Of a stretch of DNA of 64,000 bases, positions 1-9,300 are shown one piece after another. Below the pieces are notes generated by a model that was not told the DNA's origin, ran no database searches, and saw only the letters and a list, made by a program, of their open reading frames with translations. Position numbers and translations under genes: made by a program. Source of the DNA: Planctomycetota bacterium (lineage in GTDB: Bacteria; Planctomycetota; UBA1135; GCA-002686595); the NCBI GenBank assembly GCA_016795205.1, contig JAEUHZ010000011.1:34350-98349 (forward strand). The letters run 5' to 3'. Position 1 is the first letter of the stretch; the number at the start of each line of letters is the position of its first letter.

Positions 1-149
1 CCTGTCACCACGAACCGCCGGCAGCGGTGAGGCGCCCAGCGTGCGTGGTGGCCGCGCTGCGAGGCGGGTCCGCCGCGCTGCGCGGCTTCGCCGCCTGCCG
101 CGCTGGTCCGCCCGTCGTGGTAGCGTGCGAGCAACGGAGCGCAGCCCAC

Positions 150-1211
150 ATGCATACACCGCGTAGCCCCGGCTCGATGCTCGCGCACTTGGCCTGCACG
201 TTGGTGGTGGCCGGCGCTCTGGGCTGCGCGGACGGCGCTCCCGCCTCGCACGCCGCCGCGTCCGAGTCCGCGCCGCCCGGCATGCGCTGGATCCCAGGCG
301 GCGAGTTCACGATGGGCTCGGACGATCCCACGGCGCACCCCAACGAGCGTCCCGCGCACCGGGTGCGCGTCGACGGCTTCTGGATGGACGAGACCGCGGT
401 CACGAACGCCGAGTTCGCGCGCTTCGTCGCGGCGACCGGTTACGTCACGGTGGCCGAGCGCGCCGTCGACTGGGAGCAGTTGAAGCAGGATCTGCCGCCC
501 GGCACGCCCAAGCCGCCGGACGCGGATCTCGCCCCGGGATCGCTGGTGTTCACGCCGGCCCGGGAGCGCGTGCCGCTCTCCGACCTGTCGGGATGGTGGC
601 GCTGGCAGCAAGGTGCCTGCTGGAAGCACCCCGCAGGACCCGGCTCGACGATCGACGGCCAGCCAGAGCATCCCGTGGTGCACGTCGCCTGGGACGACGC
701 GGTGGCCTACGCGACCTGGGCCGGGAAGCGCCTGCCGACGGAGGCCGAATGGGAATTCGCGGCGCGCGGCGGTCGGTACGGGACGCGCTTCGCGTGGGGA
801 GACGAGCTGCGTCCGGGCGGCAAGCCCATGGCGAACATCTGGAGCGGCACGTTCCCGGTCGAGGACACGGCCGAGGACGGCTTCGCGGGCGTGGCCCCGG
901 TGCGTTCGTTCCCGCCCAACGGCTACGGCCTGTACGAGATGGGTGGCAACGTGTGGAACTGGTGCAGCGACTGGTTCCGCAGCGACGCGTTCGCGCGGCG
1001 CTCTGCGTCGGGCTGTCTCGAGAACCCGCCCGGGCCCCGGGACAGTTGGGACGCCACCGATCCGCTGGCGAAGAAGCGCGTGATCAAGGGCGGCTCGTAC
1101 CTGTGCTGTGCCTCGTACTGCGAGAGCTACCGGCCGAGCGCGCGGCGCGGCACGCCGCCGGACACGGGCTCGTCCCACGTGGGCTTCCGCTGCGCCCGCT
1201 CAGCGCAGTAG
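150..1211 (+). CDS. Formylglycine-generating enzyme (SUMF1/FGE family) lipoprotein
   Basis: SUMF1-fold protein of 353 residues. The family converts a cysteine of CxPxR sulfatase motifs to formylglycine, or serves as a non-catalytic binding fold. The opening MRWIPGGEFTMGS and the motifs LPTEAEWEFAARGG and MGGNVWNW are typical. The copper-binding cysteine pair of true aerobic FGE is present as SYLCCASYC (about Cys319 and Cys324, same 5-residue spacing as human FGE), so activity is plausible. The ATG at 150 has a weak GGAG upstream and gives a hydrophobic signal ending in GALGC, a lipobox-like site; ATG 177 is an alternative. Upstream in-frame codons are open but look untranslated. It ends in a 12-base convergent overlap with the next gene. 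No CxPxR sulfatase was noticed in the window, so its substrate is unknown. Confidence 0.85.
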   Translation: MHTPRSPGSMLAHLACTLVVAGALGCADGAPASHAAASESAPPGMRWIPGGEFTMGSDDPTAHPNERPAHRVRVDGFWMDETAVTNAEFARFVAATGYVTVAERAVDWEQLKQDLPPGTPKPPDADLAPGSLVFTPARERVPLSDLSGWWRWQQGACWKHPAGPGSTIDGQPEHPVVHVAWDDAVAYATWAGKRLPTEAEWEFAARGGRYGTRFAWGDELRPGGKPMANIWSGTFPVEDTAEDGFAGVAPVRSFPPNGYGLYEMGGNVWNWCSDWFRSDAFARRSASGCLENPPGPRDSWDATDPLAKKRVIKGGSYLCCASYCESYRPSARRGTPPDTGSSHVGFRCARSAQ

Positions 1212-2288
1212 CTCGCGGATCACGGGAGCCGCCCGCGGTTCGCGCGCGCACCAGTCCTCGCCGAGTGCCGCGGCGAACGTCGCGGCGATCTGGGCCTGCA
1301 CCACGCGAGCGGTGTCGCGCCGCGCACCGAGCGGCGGCGTGTCGGGGCCGATCACGGCGATCCAGATCTCCTCGGCCCCAGCCGTGTCCTTGTCGTGGTT
1401 CGCCCAGTCGTCGGGTCCACGACCCCGGCCGTGGTCGGCGGCGACGATCATCGTCGTCGTCCCGCGGTGGCTGGGCAGCGTTTGCAGCGTGTTCCACAAC
1501 TCGGCCAGGAACGCGTCCGTGCGACACGCGGCCTCCAGGTACTGATCGTAGCGGCCGGCGTGCGCGAACTCGTCCGTCTCGCCCAACGTGAAGTAGAGCA
1601 CGCGCGGCGCGTGGGCCTTCAAGTACTCCAGCATGGCGTGGAAGGCGATCGCGTCGGGCGGCATCGAGGCCCACTGCTTCGGCAGCTCGACCTTGAGGCG
1701 ATTCAGGAGCGACTGTTGCGGCGAAACGGGCGGCACGAGCACGGGCTCGAAACCAGCGTTCACGTAGAAGCCGCAGCGCTCGCGGTTCACGATCGACGGC
1801 ACGACGTCCCACACGCCGAAGGCCGCGACCTGGCCGGCGAAGCCCGGCCGTCCGTGCAGGAACTCGAGCACGGTGACGTTCGGGTTGGGCCGCTTGGCGT
1901 TGCTGTCGATGCGCGGGTCGTGGAATCCGACGAGCATCTCGCTGTAGCCGGGGTAGCTGAACTTCAGGCCGTTCGCGACGTCGGCGAGCGAGCCGGCGTC
2001 GCGGTCGCCCAGGAGCTGGCCCTGCTTCGCGATCGTGCTCCACAGGAACGGCAGCAACGCGGCGCGGCGGGCGTCGGCCTCGTCGCGCCAGAACTCCGCC
2101 AGCAGCGCGGCCTGGTCCTTCACGCCACCCCGCTCGTGCTCGATGAGCGCGCGGTCCGCGCCGCGGAAGACCTCCTGCCAGCGCAGGCCGTCGACCAGGA
2201 CCAGGACGGCGTTCTGCGTCGCGCGCTCGGCGCTGGAGAGCGGCGCGAGGACTGCCAGCCAGACGGAGACCAGGAGCGTGGTGCGCAT
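1200..2288 (-). CDS. Alkaline-phosphatase-superfamily hydrolase (exported)
   Basis: Secreted or periplasmic metallohydrolase of 362 residues. An N-terminal signal peptide (about residues 1-20, ending SSA) precedes the first metal-ligand motif, LVLVDGLRW (Asp33). A FSYPGYSEML segment probably carries the nucleophile. The later metal motifs TDEFAHAG and AADHGRG follow in the order seen in the type I phosphodiesterase/phosphoglycerate-mutase-like branch. These enzymes hydrolyse phosphate mono- or diesters, but the substrate cannot be read from the sequence. Only the part from the ATG at 2288 is coding; the open frame further upstream is the antisense-type shadow of the antiporter gene. It sits 41 bases downstream of the antiporter on the same strand and may be cotranscribed. 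Confidence 0.82.
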   Translation of the reverse strand: MRTTLLVSVWLAVLAPLSSAERATQNAVLVLVDGLRWQEVFRGADRALIEHERGGVKDQAALLAEFWRDEADARRAALLPFLWSTIAKQGQLLGDRDAGSLADVANGLKFSYPGYSEMLVGFHDPRIDSNAKRPNPNVTVLEFLHGRPGFAGQVAAFGVWDVVPSIVNRERCGFYVNAGFEPVLVPPVSPQQSLLNRLKVELPKQWASMPPDAIAFHAMLEYLKAHAPRVLYFTLGETDEFAHAGRYDQYLEAACRTDAFLAELWNTLQTLPSHRGTTTMIVAADHGRGRGPDDWANHDKDTAGAEEIWIAVIGPDTPPLGARRDTARVVQAQIAATFAAALGEDWCAREPRAAPVIRELLR

Positions 2289-2329
2289 CGGCGCAGTCTC
2301 CTGGCCACCGGGCGCGCCGTCCATGCCCC

Positions 2330-3916
2330 TCAGCCCGGATCCGGTTCGTCGCCGCGGCGCTCGCGATCCAGCTCGAGCTGCAGCGTCAGATAGGTCTTGT
2401 CGTTGATGCGCCCCGAGTCGCGCAGGGCGAGCAACTCTCGCGCCTGCTGCTCGGCCACGGCGCTGCGCACCGCGCGGGACACGGCGACGCGCGCGTGGGC
2501 CTCCTTGCGCTGCTCCTCGTCCTCCGCGCGCAGCGTGGCGAGCTCGTCGGCCATCGCCGTGCGCCAGTGGTGCACGGACAACGGGCAGCTCGTCTCCGAG
2601 CAGAACGCATCCAGCCGGTGGATGCCGGCTTCGAGCAACTGCTCGCGCGCCGCGCGAACCTCGACCTCGGAATCCTCGTCGCCGCGGATCCCGAGCAAGC
2701 GCACGAGCGGCGCCATCGAGAGGCCCTGGACGAACAGCGTGACGAGGATCACGCACAGGGCCACTGCCAGGAGCTGCTGCCGGCCCGGGAACGGCGTGCC
2801 GTCGCCGAGCGTCGTGGGGATCGCCAACGCCGCCGCCAGCGAGACCATGCCGCGCACGCCGCACCACGAGACCAGCGTGACCCCCCGCCAGCTCGGGTAG
2901 CCGCCCTCGCGTCGGCGCAGGGCCGGCGAGAGCCACAGCGGCAGGTAGGCCCCAGGGAAGACCCACAGGACGCGCACGGCGACCACGGCTCCCGAGAGCA
3001 CCAGTCCCACCACCAGCAGGTCCGCGCCCGCGCCCGTCGCCGTCTCGCGCACGACGCGCGGAGCCTCGAGCCCGATGAAGACGAAGCACAGGCCGTTCAG
3101 GATCCAGGCCATCAGTCCCCAGGCCGAGTACAGCTCGACCCGCGCCGCGGCCGGGATGACGTGGATGCGCCAGGACACCAGGAACCCGGCCACGACCACG
3201 GCCAGGACGCCCGAGGTGCCCAGCTTGGCCGCGATCCAGTAGGCGCAGTAGGGCGCCACCAGCGACAGGGCGAACAGGGGCGGCGTGGCGCGGAACGCGC
3301 GGTTCAGCGCCGCGAATGCGAAGCCCACGGCAATCCCGACGACGATGCCGCCGCCCGCGACCAGTGCGAAGCGCGCCGCGACCTCGCTGGCCTCGAAGGC
3401 GCCCGAGAGCACCACGGCCACCCCGATCTGCACGCCGACCAGGCCGGTCGCGTCGTTGACCAGGCTCTCGCCGCCCAGGATCGCCGTCATGCGCCGCGGC
3501 ACGCGCAGCTTCTCGATCACGGATTGCACCGCGACCGTGTCCGTGGGGGACAGGATGGCGCCCAGCGTGAAGCACACGGCCCACGGCAGCTCGGGGAGCA
3601 GCGCGTGGGTCAGCACGCCGATCACGAGGATCGTGGCCGCGACCAACCCCACGGCCAGCATCACGATCGGCCGGATCCAGCGCTGGAAGTCGATCCACGA
3701 CGTCTGGAACGCGTCGGCGTACAAGATCGGGGGCAGGAACACGACCAGGATCAGGTCCGGGTCGAGCGCGCGCCGCGGCAGCCCGGGCAGGAACGCCAGG
3801 GCCAAGCCGACGAGCGCCAGCACGATCGGCGGGCTGACGCCGGTCCGCCGCGCGATCGGCGCCGAGATCGCCAGCGACGCCAGCAGCGCGACGAGGACGG
3901 GCAGCGAGTCGAGCAC
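2330..3916 (-). CDS. Na+/H+ antiporter, CPA1 (NhaP-like) family
   Basis: Inner-membrane cation/proton antiporter of 528 residues, starting with GTG. About a dozen hydrophobic segments fill residues 1-405. The diagnostic CPA1 motif GAILSPTDTVAVQSV is followed by GGESLVNDATGLV, which contains the ND pair thought to bind the cation. A hydrophilic tail of about 120 residues (from about 408) is rich in Arg, Glu and Ala, includes two Cys residues, and is likely a cytoplasmic regulatory domain, as in NhaP-type proteins. The role would be pH and sodium homeostasis. It leads a possible two-gene unit with the hydrolase downstream. Confidence 0.92.
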   Translation of the reverse strand: MLDSLPVLVALLASLAISAPIARRTGVSPPIVLALVGLALAFLPGLPRRALDPDLILVVFLPPILYADAFQTSWIDFQRWIRPIVMLAVGLVAATILVIGVLTHALLPELPWAVCFTLGAILSPTDTVAVQSVIEKLRVPRRMTAILGGESLVNDATGLVGVQIGVAVVLSGAFEASEVAARFALVAGGGIVVGIAVGFAFAALNRAFRATPPLFALSLVAPYCAYWIAAKLGTSGVLAVVVAGFLVSWRIHVIPAAARVELYSAWGLMAWILNGLCFVFIGLEAPRVVRETATGAGADLLVVGLVLSGAVVAVRVLWVFPGAYLPLWLSPALRRREGGYPSWRGVTLVSWCGVRGMVSLAAALAIPTTLGDGTPFPGRQQLLAVALCVILVTLFVQGLSMAPLVRLLGIRGDEDSEVEVRAAREQLLEAGIHRLDAFCSETSCPLSVHHWRTAMADELATLRAEDEEQRKEAHARVAVSRAVRSAVAEQQARELLALRDSGRINDKTYLTLQLELDRERRGDEPDPG

Positions 3917-4087
3917 TCGGCCGCAGAGGCTACGGTCCGGCGCGCCGCGCGTCGCGCTCCGCGCACCGGCGCCCGGCGTGCATGCCCCTTCGCCTCAGAC
4001 CGGCGCGTGAGCCTCCAGGCCTGCTCGCGCCGCGCCGCGGCAGCCGCCCGCGCGCGAGCCAGCGACGATCCGGGCTGGCCGGCCCTC

Positions 4088-4123
4088 CGACCGGCACCTC
4101 GGCCGGCGACTCGACCGGCCCGG
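4088..4123. repeat. Three tandem 12-base repeats near the end of mscL
   Basis: Three imperfect head-to-tail units, cgaccggcacct, cggccggcgact and cgaccggcccgg, lie 18 bases past the mscL stop codon. Each carries a ccggc core that can pair with its neighbours, so the transcript could fold there. There is no T-tract. The remaining bases of the 225-base gap (3917-4141) hold nothing else I can identify. Function unknown; it may only be a GC-rich spacer. Confidence 0.5.
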
Positions 4124-4141
4124 ATCGCGCTGCGGGCGCGC

Positions 4142-4540
4142 TCAGCCCTTCTGCTTCTTGAGCAGGTCGCGGATCTCGGCCAGCAAGACCTCTTGCGCCG
4201 GCGGGGCGGCGGGCGCGGCGGGCTTGGCCTCTTCCTTCTTCTTCGCGGAGTTCATGGCCTTGATGACCATGAAGAGCGCGAACGCCACGATCACGAACTT
4301 GACGATCGCGTCGAACAAGGCGCCGTAGCCGATCTTCGGCGCCTTCTCGCCCTCGCCGAGGACGATCGACATGTCCTTGAAGTTCACGCCGCCGGTCAGG
4401 TAGCCGACGACCGGCATCAGGATGTCGCTGACCAACGAGCCGACGATGGCGCCGAAGGCGCCGCCGATGATGATGCCGACGGCCATGTCGACGACGTTGC
4501 CGCGCAGCGCGAAGGCCTTGAACTCGCTCATGAGACCCAT
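4142..4540 (-). CDS. mscL: Large-conductance mechanosensitive channel MscL
   Basis: Emergency osmotic release channel of 132 residues, close to the family's usual 130-150. The N-terminal amphipathic helix (MGLMSEFKAFALRGNVVDMAVG) leads into the pore helix IIIGGAFGAIVGSLVSDILMP, the family signature. A second membrane helix sits near residues 70-90 and a charged cytoplasmic helix (EIRDLLKKQKG) at the end. The start is supported by an AGGAGG Shine-Dalgarno about six bases upstream. It is followed after short gaps by two envelope-protein genes on the same strand reading away from window position 6072, so it may be the last gene of an envelope-stress group. Confidence 0.97.
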   Translation of the reverse strand: MGLMSEFKAFALRGNVVDMAVGIIIGGAFGAIVGSLVSDILMPVVGYLTGGVNFKDMSIVLGEGEKAPKIGYGALFDAIVKFVIVAFALFMVIKAMNSAKKKEEAKPAAPAAPPAQEVLLAEIRDLLKKQKG

Positions 4541-4592
4541 GGCGATCCTCCTGGATGGATGGGATTGGGGGGATTCAGGAAACGGGGTCCGC

Positions 4593-5267
4593 TCAGCCGG
4601 CAGGCTTCATGGCTCCCAGGAACTCGTCGGCCTCGGCGATCGAGGCCTGCATGTCGGCGATCAGCTTCGAGACGTCGCCCTCGAGCGCGACGGCCGTCTC
4701 CGACAGCGAGCGGATCGCTTGGGCGTTCAGGTTGTGCTTCAGGAACAGCACGCGGTCGCGGAAGGCCGTGAGCACCGGGTCCATGCTGGCGGAGGCCTTC
4801 AGCATCGAGCGCAGCAGGTCGTCGTAGCGGCGCCGGGTCGCGTCGAAGGTCTCCTGGCTCTGGCGCTTCAACGTCGGGTCCGAGTACTCGCCGATCTCGG
4901 ACTTCCACTCGCGGAACATGGCCTGGGCGACTTCCTCGACGGCCGTGATGCGCTCGCGCACGGCCTGGGCCCGGTCGCTGCAGTCCTCGTAGGCCGAGGA
5001 GAGCGACTGGTAGGTCTTCTCGAGCTTCCCGCCTTGGATCCCCGTGACCTGCTTGAAGCGCTCGTAGGTCGAGACGAACTGCTTCTGGGCTTGGGCCTGT
5101 TCCTCGCGGGCGTCCTCGACGCGATCGACGAGGATCTCGCGCTTGGCGTAGCCGAACTTCTCCATCGCGGCGAAGTAGGCCGACTGGCAGGAAGAGGCGG
5201 CGCACGGGACCAGCGCCAGCCCCACCACCAGGGTCAAGCGCGCCAGCGGGTGGCACGTACGGTGCAT
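4593..5267 (-). CDS. DUF2959 family lipoprotein
   Basis: Predicted lipoprotein of 224 residues. A short signal ends at a Cys-containing stretch (PCAASSCQSAYFAAMEK). The rest is highly charged helix rich in Glu, Arg and Gln, with coiled-coil character across about residues 40-120. The segments MEKFGYAKREILVDRVEDA and DPVLTAFRDRVLFLKHNLNA match what I recall of DUF2959, a family of unknown function in Gram-negative bacteria. It lies between the DUF481 outer-membrane protein and mscL on the same strand with gaps of 16 and 52 bases, consistent with one operon. No biochemical role can be assigned. Confidence 0.85.
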   Translation of the reverse strand: MHRTCHPLARLTLVVGLALVPCAASSCQSAYFAAMEKFGYAKREILVDRVEDAREEQAQAQKQFVSTYERFKQVTGIQGGKLEKTYQSLSSAYEDCSDRAQAVRERITAVEEVAQAMFREWKSEIGEYSDPTLKRQSQETFDATRRRYDDLLRSMLKASASMDPVLTAFRDRVLFLKHNLNAQAIRSLSETAVALEGDVSKLIADMQASIAEADEFLGAMKPAG

Positions 5268-5283
5268 GGCCGGCGGCCGCGGC

Positions 5284-6072
5284 TCAGAACGACCAGCCGA
5301 TGCCGAGCGTGATCGTGTGGTCGTTGCGGTCCTTGCCGTCCGCCGGCGTGTTGTCGTAGTCCCAGACCCACTGGAGCTGCGCGAACATCTTCTCGGTCAG
5401 CGTCGTCTTGAAGCGCAGGTCGCTGCGGCCGTAGACGTCGTCCTTGTCCTCCAGGCTCGGGAAGACGGTCAGGAAGTGGATCAAGTTCGACTTGTCGTTG
5501 ATCTTCCAGTCGATGTTGTTGGCCGCGCGCGCCGCGATGTAGTCCGTGTCCTCGCTGTCGTAGCGGTCCTCGACGAAGTAGCCCGCGCCGGCTTCCGAGC
5601 CCCACTTCAGCGTGTCGGTCTCTTGCCACTGGTAGCCGAGACCAGCGCCCACGAAGTAGCGCCGCTGCAAGTCGGCCAGGCGGTCCGTCTCGATGCCCGC
5701 GTTGGCGAACGCGTAGAGCTTCTCCGAGAGGAAGTAGTCGTACTTGACGCCCAAGCCGGCGCGGCGCGAGTTCAGGACGTAGTCGTTCGTGGTCTGGTCC
5801 TTCGTCTCGCCATAGTTCCAGTAGCCGTTCGCGGTCCAGCGGTCGTCCTCGCCGCGCCGCTCGGCCAGCGCGGTGGCGTTCACCGCGCGCGAGTCCGTGT
5901 TGCCGTCCTGGTACGTGGCGCCGATCGAGATCGAGCCGGTCCACACGTTCTTGGCCGGAGCGGGCGCGTCCTCGGCGACGAAAGCCGCGAGCGGGCTGGC
6001 GGTCGGCGCGGTGGCGGCGGGCTCGGGAGCGACCGGAGCAGAGGCGATGAGCAGGCAGAGCGCGGGATTCAT
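5284..6072 (-). CDS. DUF481 outer-membrane beta-barrel protein
   Basis: Outer-membrane protein of 262 residues, similar to the YdiY/salt-induced DUF481 family. A signal peptide covers about residues 1-30. The body alternates short amphipathic strands rich in Trp, Tyr, Asp and Asn (for example WTGSISIGATYQDGNTDSR). It ends in the aromatic outer-membrane signature LGIGWSF, with terminal Phe as recognised by the BAM machinery. The GNTDSRAVN segment is typical of DUF481. It is the promoter-proximal gene of the presumed DUF481-DUF2959-mscL unit and is divergent from the large PVC gene. Ligand or pore function is unknown. Confidence 0.85.
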   Translation of the reverse strand: MNPALCLLIASAPVAPEPAATAPTASPLAAFVAEDAPAPAKNVWTGSISIGATYQDGNTDSRAVNATALAERRGEDDRWTANGYWNYGETKDQTTNDYVLNSRRAGLGVKYDYFLSEKLYAFANAGIETDRLADLQRRYFVGAGLGYQWQETDTLKWGSEAGAGYFVEDRYDSEDTDYIAARAANNIDWKINDKSNLIHFLTVFPSLEDKDDVYGRSDLRFKTTLTEKMFAQLQWVWDYDNTPADGKDRNDHTITLGIGWSF

Positions 6073-6152
6073 GGCGGTGTGGGCGGCGATCGGGACCGGC
6101 GGGCGTCAGTGCCAGGCCGGTGGAGGTCGGCGCGGAGGGTGGGGGGGGATCC

Positions 6153-6180
6153 AGCCGGAACGAATCCGATCGTCCCGGCT
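6153..6180. promoter_or_regulatory. Imperfect inverted repeat in a divergent intergenic region
   Basis: Two 10-base arms (agccggaacg and cgtcccggct) form an inverted repeat with one mismatch and an 8-base spacer. It lies between the divergent DUF481 and PVC-fusion genes. Position and symmetry fit an operator for a dimeric regulator, but a chance GC-rich palindrome is possible. No -35/-10 boxes could be named with confidence. Confidence 0.3.
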
Positions 6181-6204
6181 CGAACGGGGGCACTTCGTGG
6201 GGTT

Positions 6205-6223
6205 GCCGGCCTGGGAGGCCGGC
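6205..6223. other. Perfect 8-bp hairpin upstream of the PVC-fusion gene
   Basis: gccggcct and aggccggc are perfect complements separated by ggg. In the transcript this would form a strong stem-loop about 100 bases before the GTG start of the PVC-fusion gene. No U-run follows, so it may be a leader structure or a bidirectional stop for stray transcription rather than a classical terminator. Confidence 0.35.
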
Positions 6224-6320
6224 GCCTGGACCCGCGGGCTGGCGCAGGCGCTGAGATCATGCCCGCCGACCGCCTGGTTGCAAGGCCCGTCGTGGTCAGC
6301 GGACGAGGCGGTAGTCTCAC

Positions 6321-9300
6321 GTGGTGGGCAGCGGCACGTGCTGGGCGGTCATGCTCCTCGCGATGCCGGTCGGGCCCCAGCAGGGCGACGTCGCCGGCGA
6401 GGCCCAATCGCCGCTCCCCGCGGCGTGGTCGCCGCCGGCCTCGCCGGCGCGCAGCGCCGTCGACCAGCTCGGCACGTTCGTCGCGGCCGACGGACTCGTG
6501 GTCGAGCTGGTGGCCGCCGAGCCGCTCGTCGAGGCGCCCGTGCAGGCCGTGTTCGACGGCGACGGTCGGCTGTGGGTGGTCGAGATGCGCGGCTACATGC
6601 GCGACGTCGACGGGAGCGGCGAGCGCGCGCCGATCGGCCGCGTGTCCGTGCTCCACGACGACGACGGCGACGGGCGCATGGACCGCGCGACGCGCTTCCT
6701 GGAAGGCCTCGTGCTGCCGCGCTCGGTCGCGCCGACGCGCGGCGGCGCGCTGGTCATCGCGCCGCCGCACGTGCTGTTCTGCCGCGACACGGACGGCGAC
6801 GGCGTCGCGGACGAGCGCGCGATCGTCGATTCCGGGATCGCGGGCCTCGCGAGCCCCGAGTACGGCCCGAATGGACTCTTGCCCACGCTCGACAACGCGT
6901 TCCACTGCGCGCGGCACGACCTGCGCTACCGCTTCGTCGGCGACCGCTTCGTGCGCGAGCCCGTGGCGGCCGGAGGCCAGTGGGGGATCGACGAAGACGC
7001 GGACGGGACGCTCTTCTTCGACACGAACTCGCACGTGCTGCGCGCGCACTCGGTGCCGCCGCGCGAGGCCGCGGCGAACCCCTTCCTGGATTCCAGCGCT
7101 CTGGTCGACGTGGCGCTGGCCACGGACCACTCGGTGCGCCCGATCCGCGCCACGACCGCCGTGAACCGCGCCTACCGGGACGGCTGGCTGGTCGACGGAC
7201 GCATCACGAGGGCGGACGCCGTCTGCGGCGTGCTGGTCGGCCCCTGCGAGGCGCTGCCGGCGGAGTTCGCGCGCAGCGTCCTGGTGTGCGAGCCGGCCGG
7301 CAACCTGGTCCACGAGCTCGTGCTCGCGCCCGGAGACGGCGCGCCGCGCGCGGCGCCGCGACCGGGCGCGCGAGCGTTCCTGGCCTCGACGGACGAGCGC
7401 TTCCGCCCGGTGAACCTGGCGCGCGCCCCGGATGGGGCACTGATCGTCGTCGACCTGTACCGCGGGCTCATCCAGCACCGGCAGTTCCTGACGACCTTCC
7501 TGCGCAACGAGACGCTCGCGCGCGGGCTGGTCGAGCCGCTCGACCGCGGCCGGATCTGGCGCGTGCGCGCGGCGGGCGCCGTGCTGGAGCCCGTTCCGCG
7601 GCTCTCCGCGCTGTCGAGCGACGAGCTGATCGCGGTCCTGGCGCACCGCTCGACGTTCCTGCGGCGTGCGGCGCAGCGCGCCTTCGTCGAGGACGACTGG
7701 GACGAAGCCGTCGTCCTGCCGAAGCTCGCCGCGGTCGCGACGGGCCACGCCAGCGCGGACGCCCGGATCCACGCGCTGTGGGCGCTCGACGGACGGGGCG
7801 CGCTCGACGAGCGGACGCTGGTTGCCTGCAGCGCGGATCCGGACCCGCGCGTGCGCTTGCAGGCGCTGCGCGCCGCGACGTTCCGGCCCAGCATGGGCGA
7901 GGAACTCCTGGCGGCGATCGCCGGCGACGCGCACGCCGCGCGCGCGGAGCCGGAGGGCCTGCTGCGTCAGCGCCTGGCCGCGCTCGCGCTGCTGCGTGAC
8001 GTGCGCGCCGACGCGCTGGCGTGGGAGCGCGCGCGCGGCCGGCTCGCGAGCCGCGCGATCCGGCACGCGCTGCTCCTGGGTGCGGCTGGTCGCGGGCTCG
8101 AGCTGCTGTCGGTCGTGCTGGCCGATGGGTCATCACGGGCCGCCAAGGAGGACGAGCGCGCGCTGCTGCTCCATGACCTGGCACGCTCGATCGCGCGCGA
8201 GGGCCGCGCCGCGGATGTCCTGGCGCTGCTCGAGTCGGCTAGCGCGGGATCCGCGTCGGTGACCACGCCGCTCCTGGAGGGTTGCGCCGCGGGCCGCGCG
8301 TCTCCCGCGCGCCGACTGCAGCTCGCGCGCGAGCCCGCGGGCCTGGCGGCCCTGGCCGCGGGCGCCGCTGCCGGCGCCGCGCCGGCCGCCCGTCGCGTCC
8401 TGGAGGGCCTCGCTTGGCCAGGCCGCGCCGACGTGCCCGCGGAGCAGGCCGTCGCGCCGCTCACCGGCGCGGATCTCGGACGCTTCGAGCGCGGGCGCGC
8501 GCTCTACGCCGAGGTGTGCGCCGCCTGCCACCAGGCCGGTGGTCGTGGCGCGCCGGGCATCGCGCCGCCCCTGGTCGACAGCCCGCGCCTCTTGGGCGAT
8601 CCCGCGCGCGCGGCGGCCATCGTGCTGGCGGGGCTGCGCGGTCCGCTCACGGCCGGAGGGCGCGACTGGGACCTGGAGATGCCGGCCTGGAACGCCGCGG
8701 ACGAGGACGTCGCCGCGGTCTTGACCTACGCGCGCCGCGAGTGGGGGCAGGCGGCCTCGCCGGTCGGTCCGGACGACGTGCGACGCGCCCGCGCGCGCGT
8801 GCTGGCGACCCCCGGTCCGCTCGACGCGCGCCTGCTCGAGCGCTTCGGCGCGACGTCGCCACTCGACGGCTGGCGCACGATCGGCGACGCGCAGTGGAGC
8901 CTGGAAGACGGCGCGATCCGCGGTCGCGTCGGCGGCGGCGCGCAGAGCTTCCTGGCGAGCGAGCGGACCTACGGCGACTTCGTGCTCGAGGCCGACGTGA
9001 AGCTCCTCGGTACGGGCAACTCGGGCATCCAGGTCCGCAGCCGCCAGCGCCCCGACGGGCGTGTCGTGGGCTACCAGTTCGAGGTCGATCCCAGCGAGCG
9101 CGCTTGGTCCGGAGGTCTCTACGACGAGGCACGGCGCGGTTGGCTGCAGGACCTGGCCGGGAACGCCGCGGGCCGCGCCGCGTTGCGCCGGGACGATTGG
9201 AACCGCTTCCGCATCGAGTGCCAGGGCTTGCGCCTGCGGGCCTGGGTGAATGGCGTCGTGACCGCTGACTGGATCGACCCGCTCGACCTCGAGGGCTTCG

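Noticed and set aside
1200..3698. An 832-residue fusion of hydrolase and upstream frame
   Set aside because: The upstream part is an alternate frame of the antiporter; a signal peptide at ATG 2288 marks the true start.
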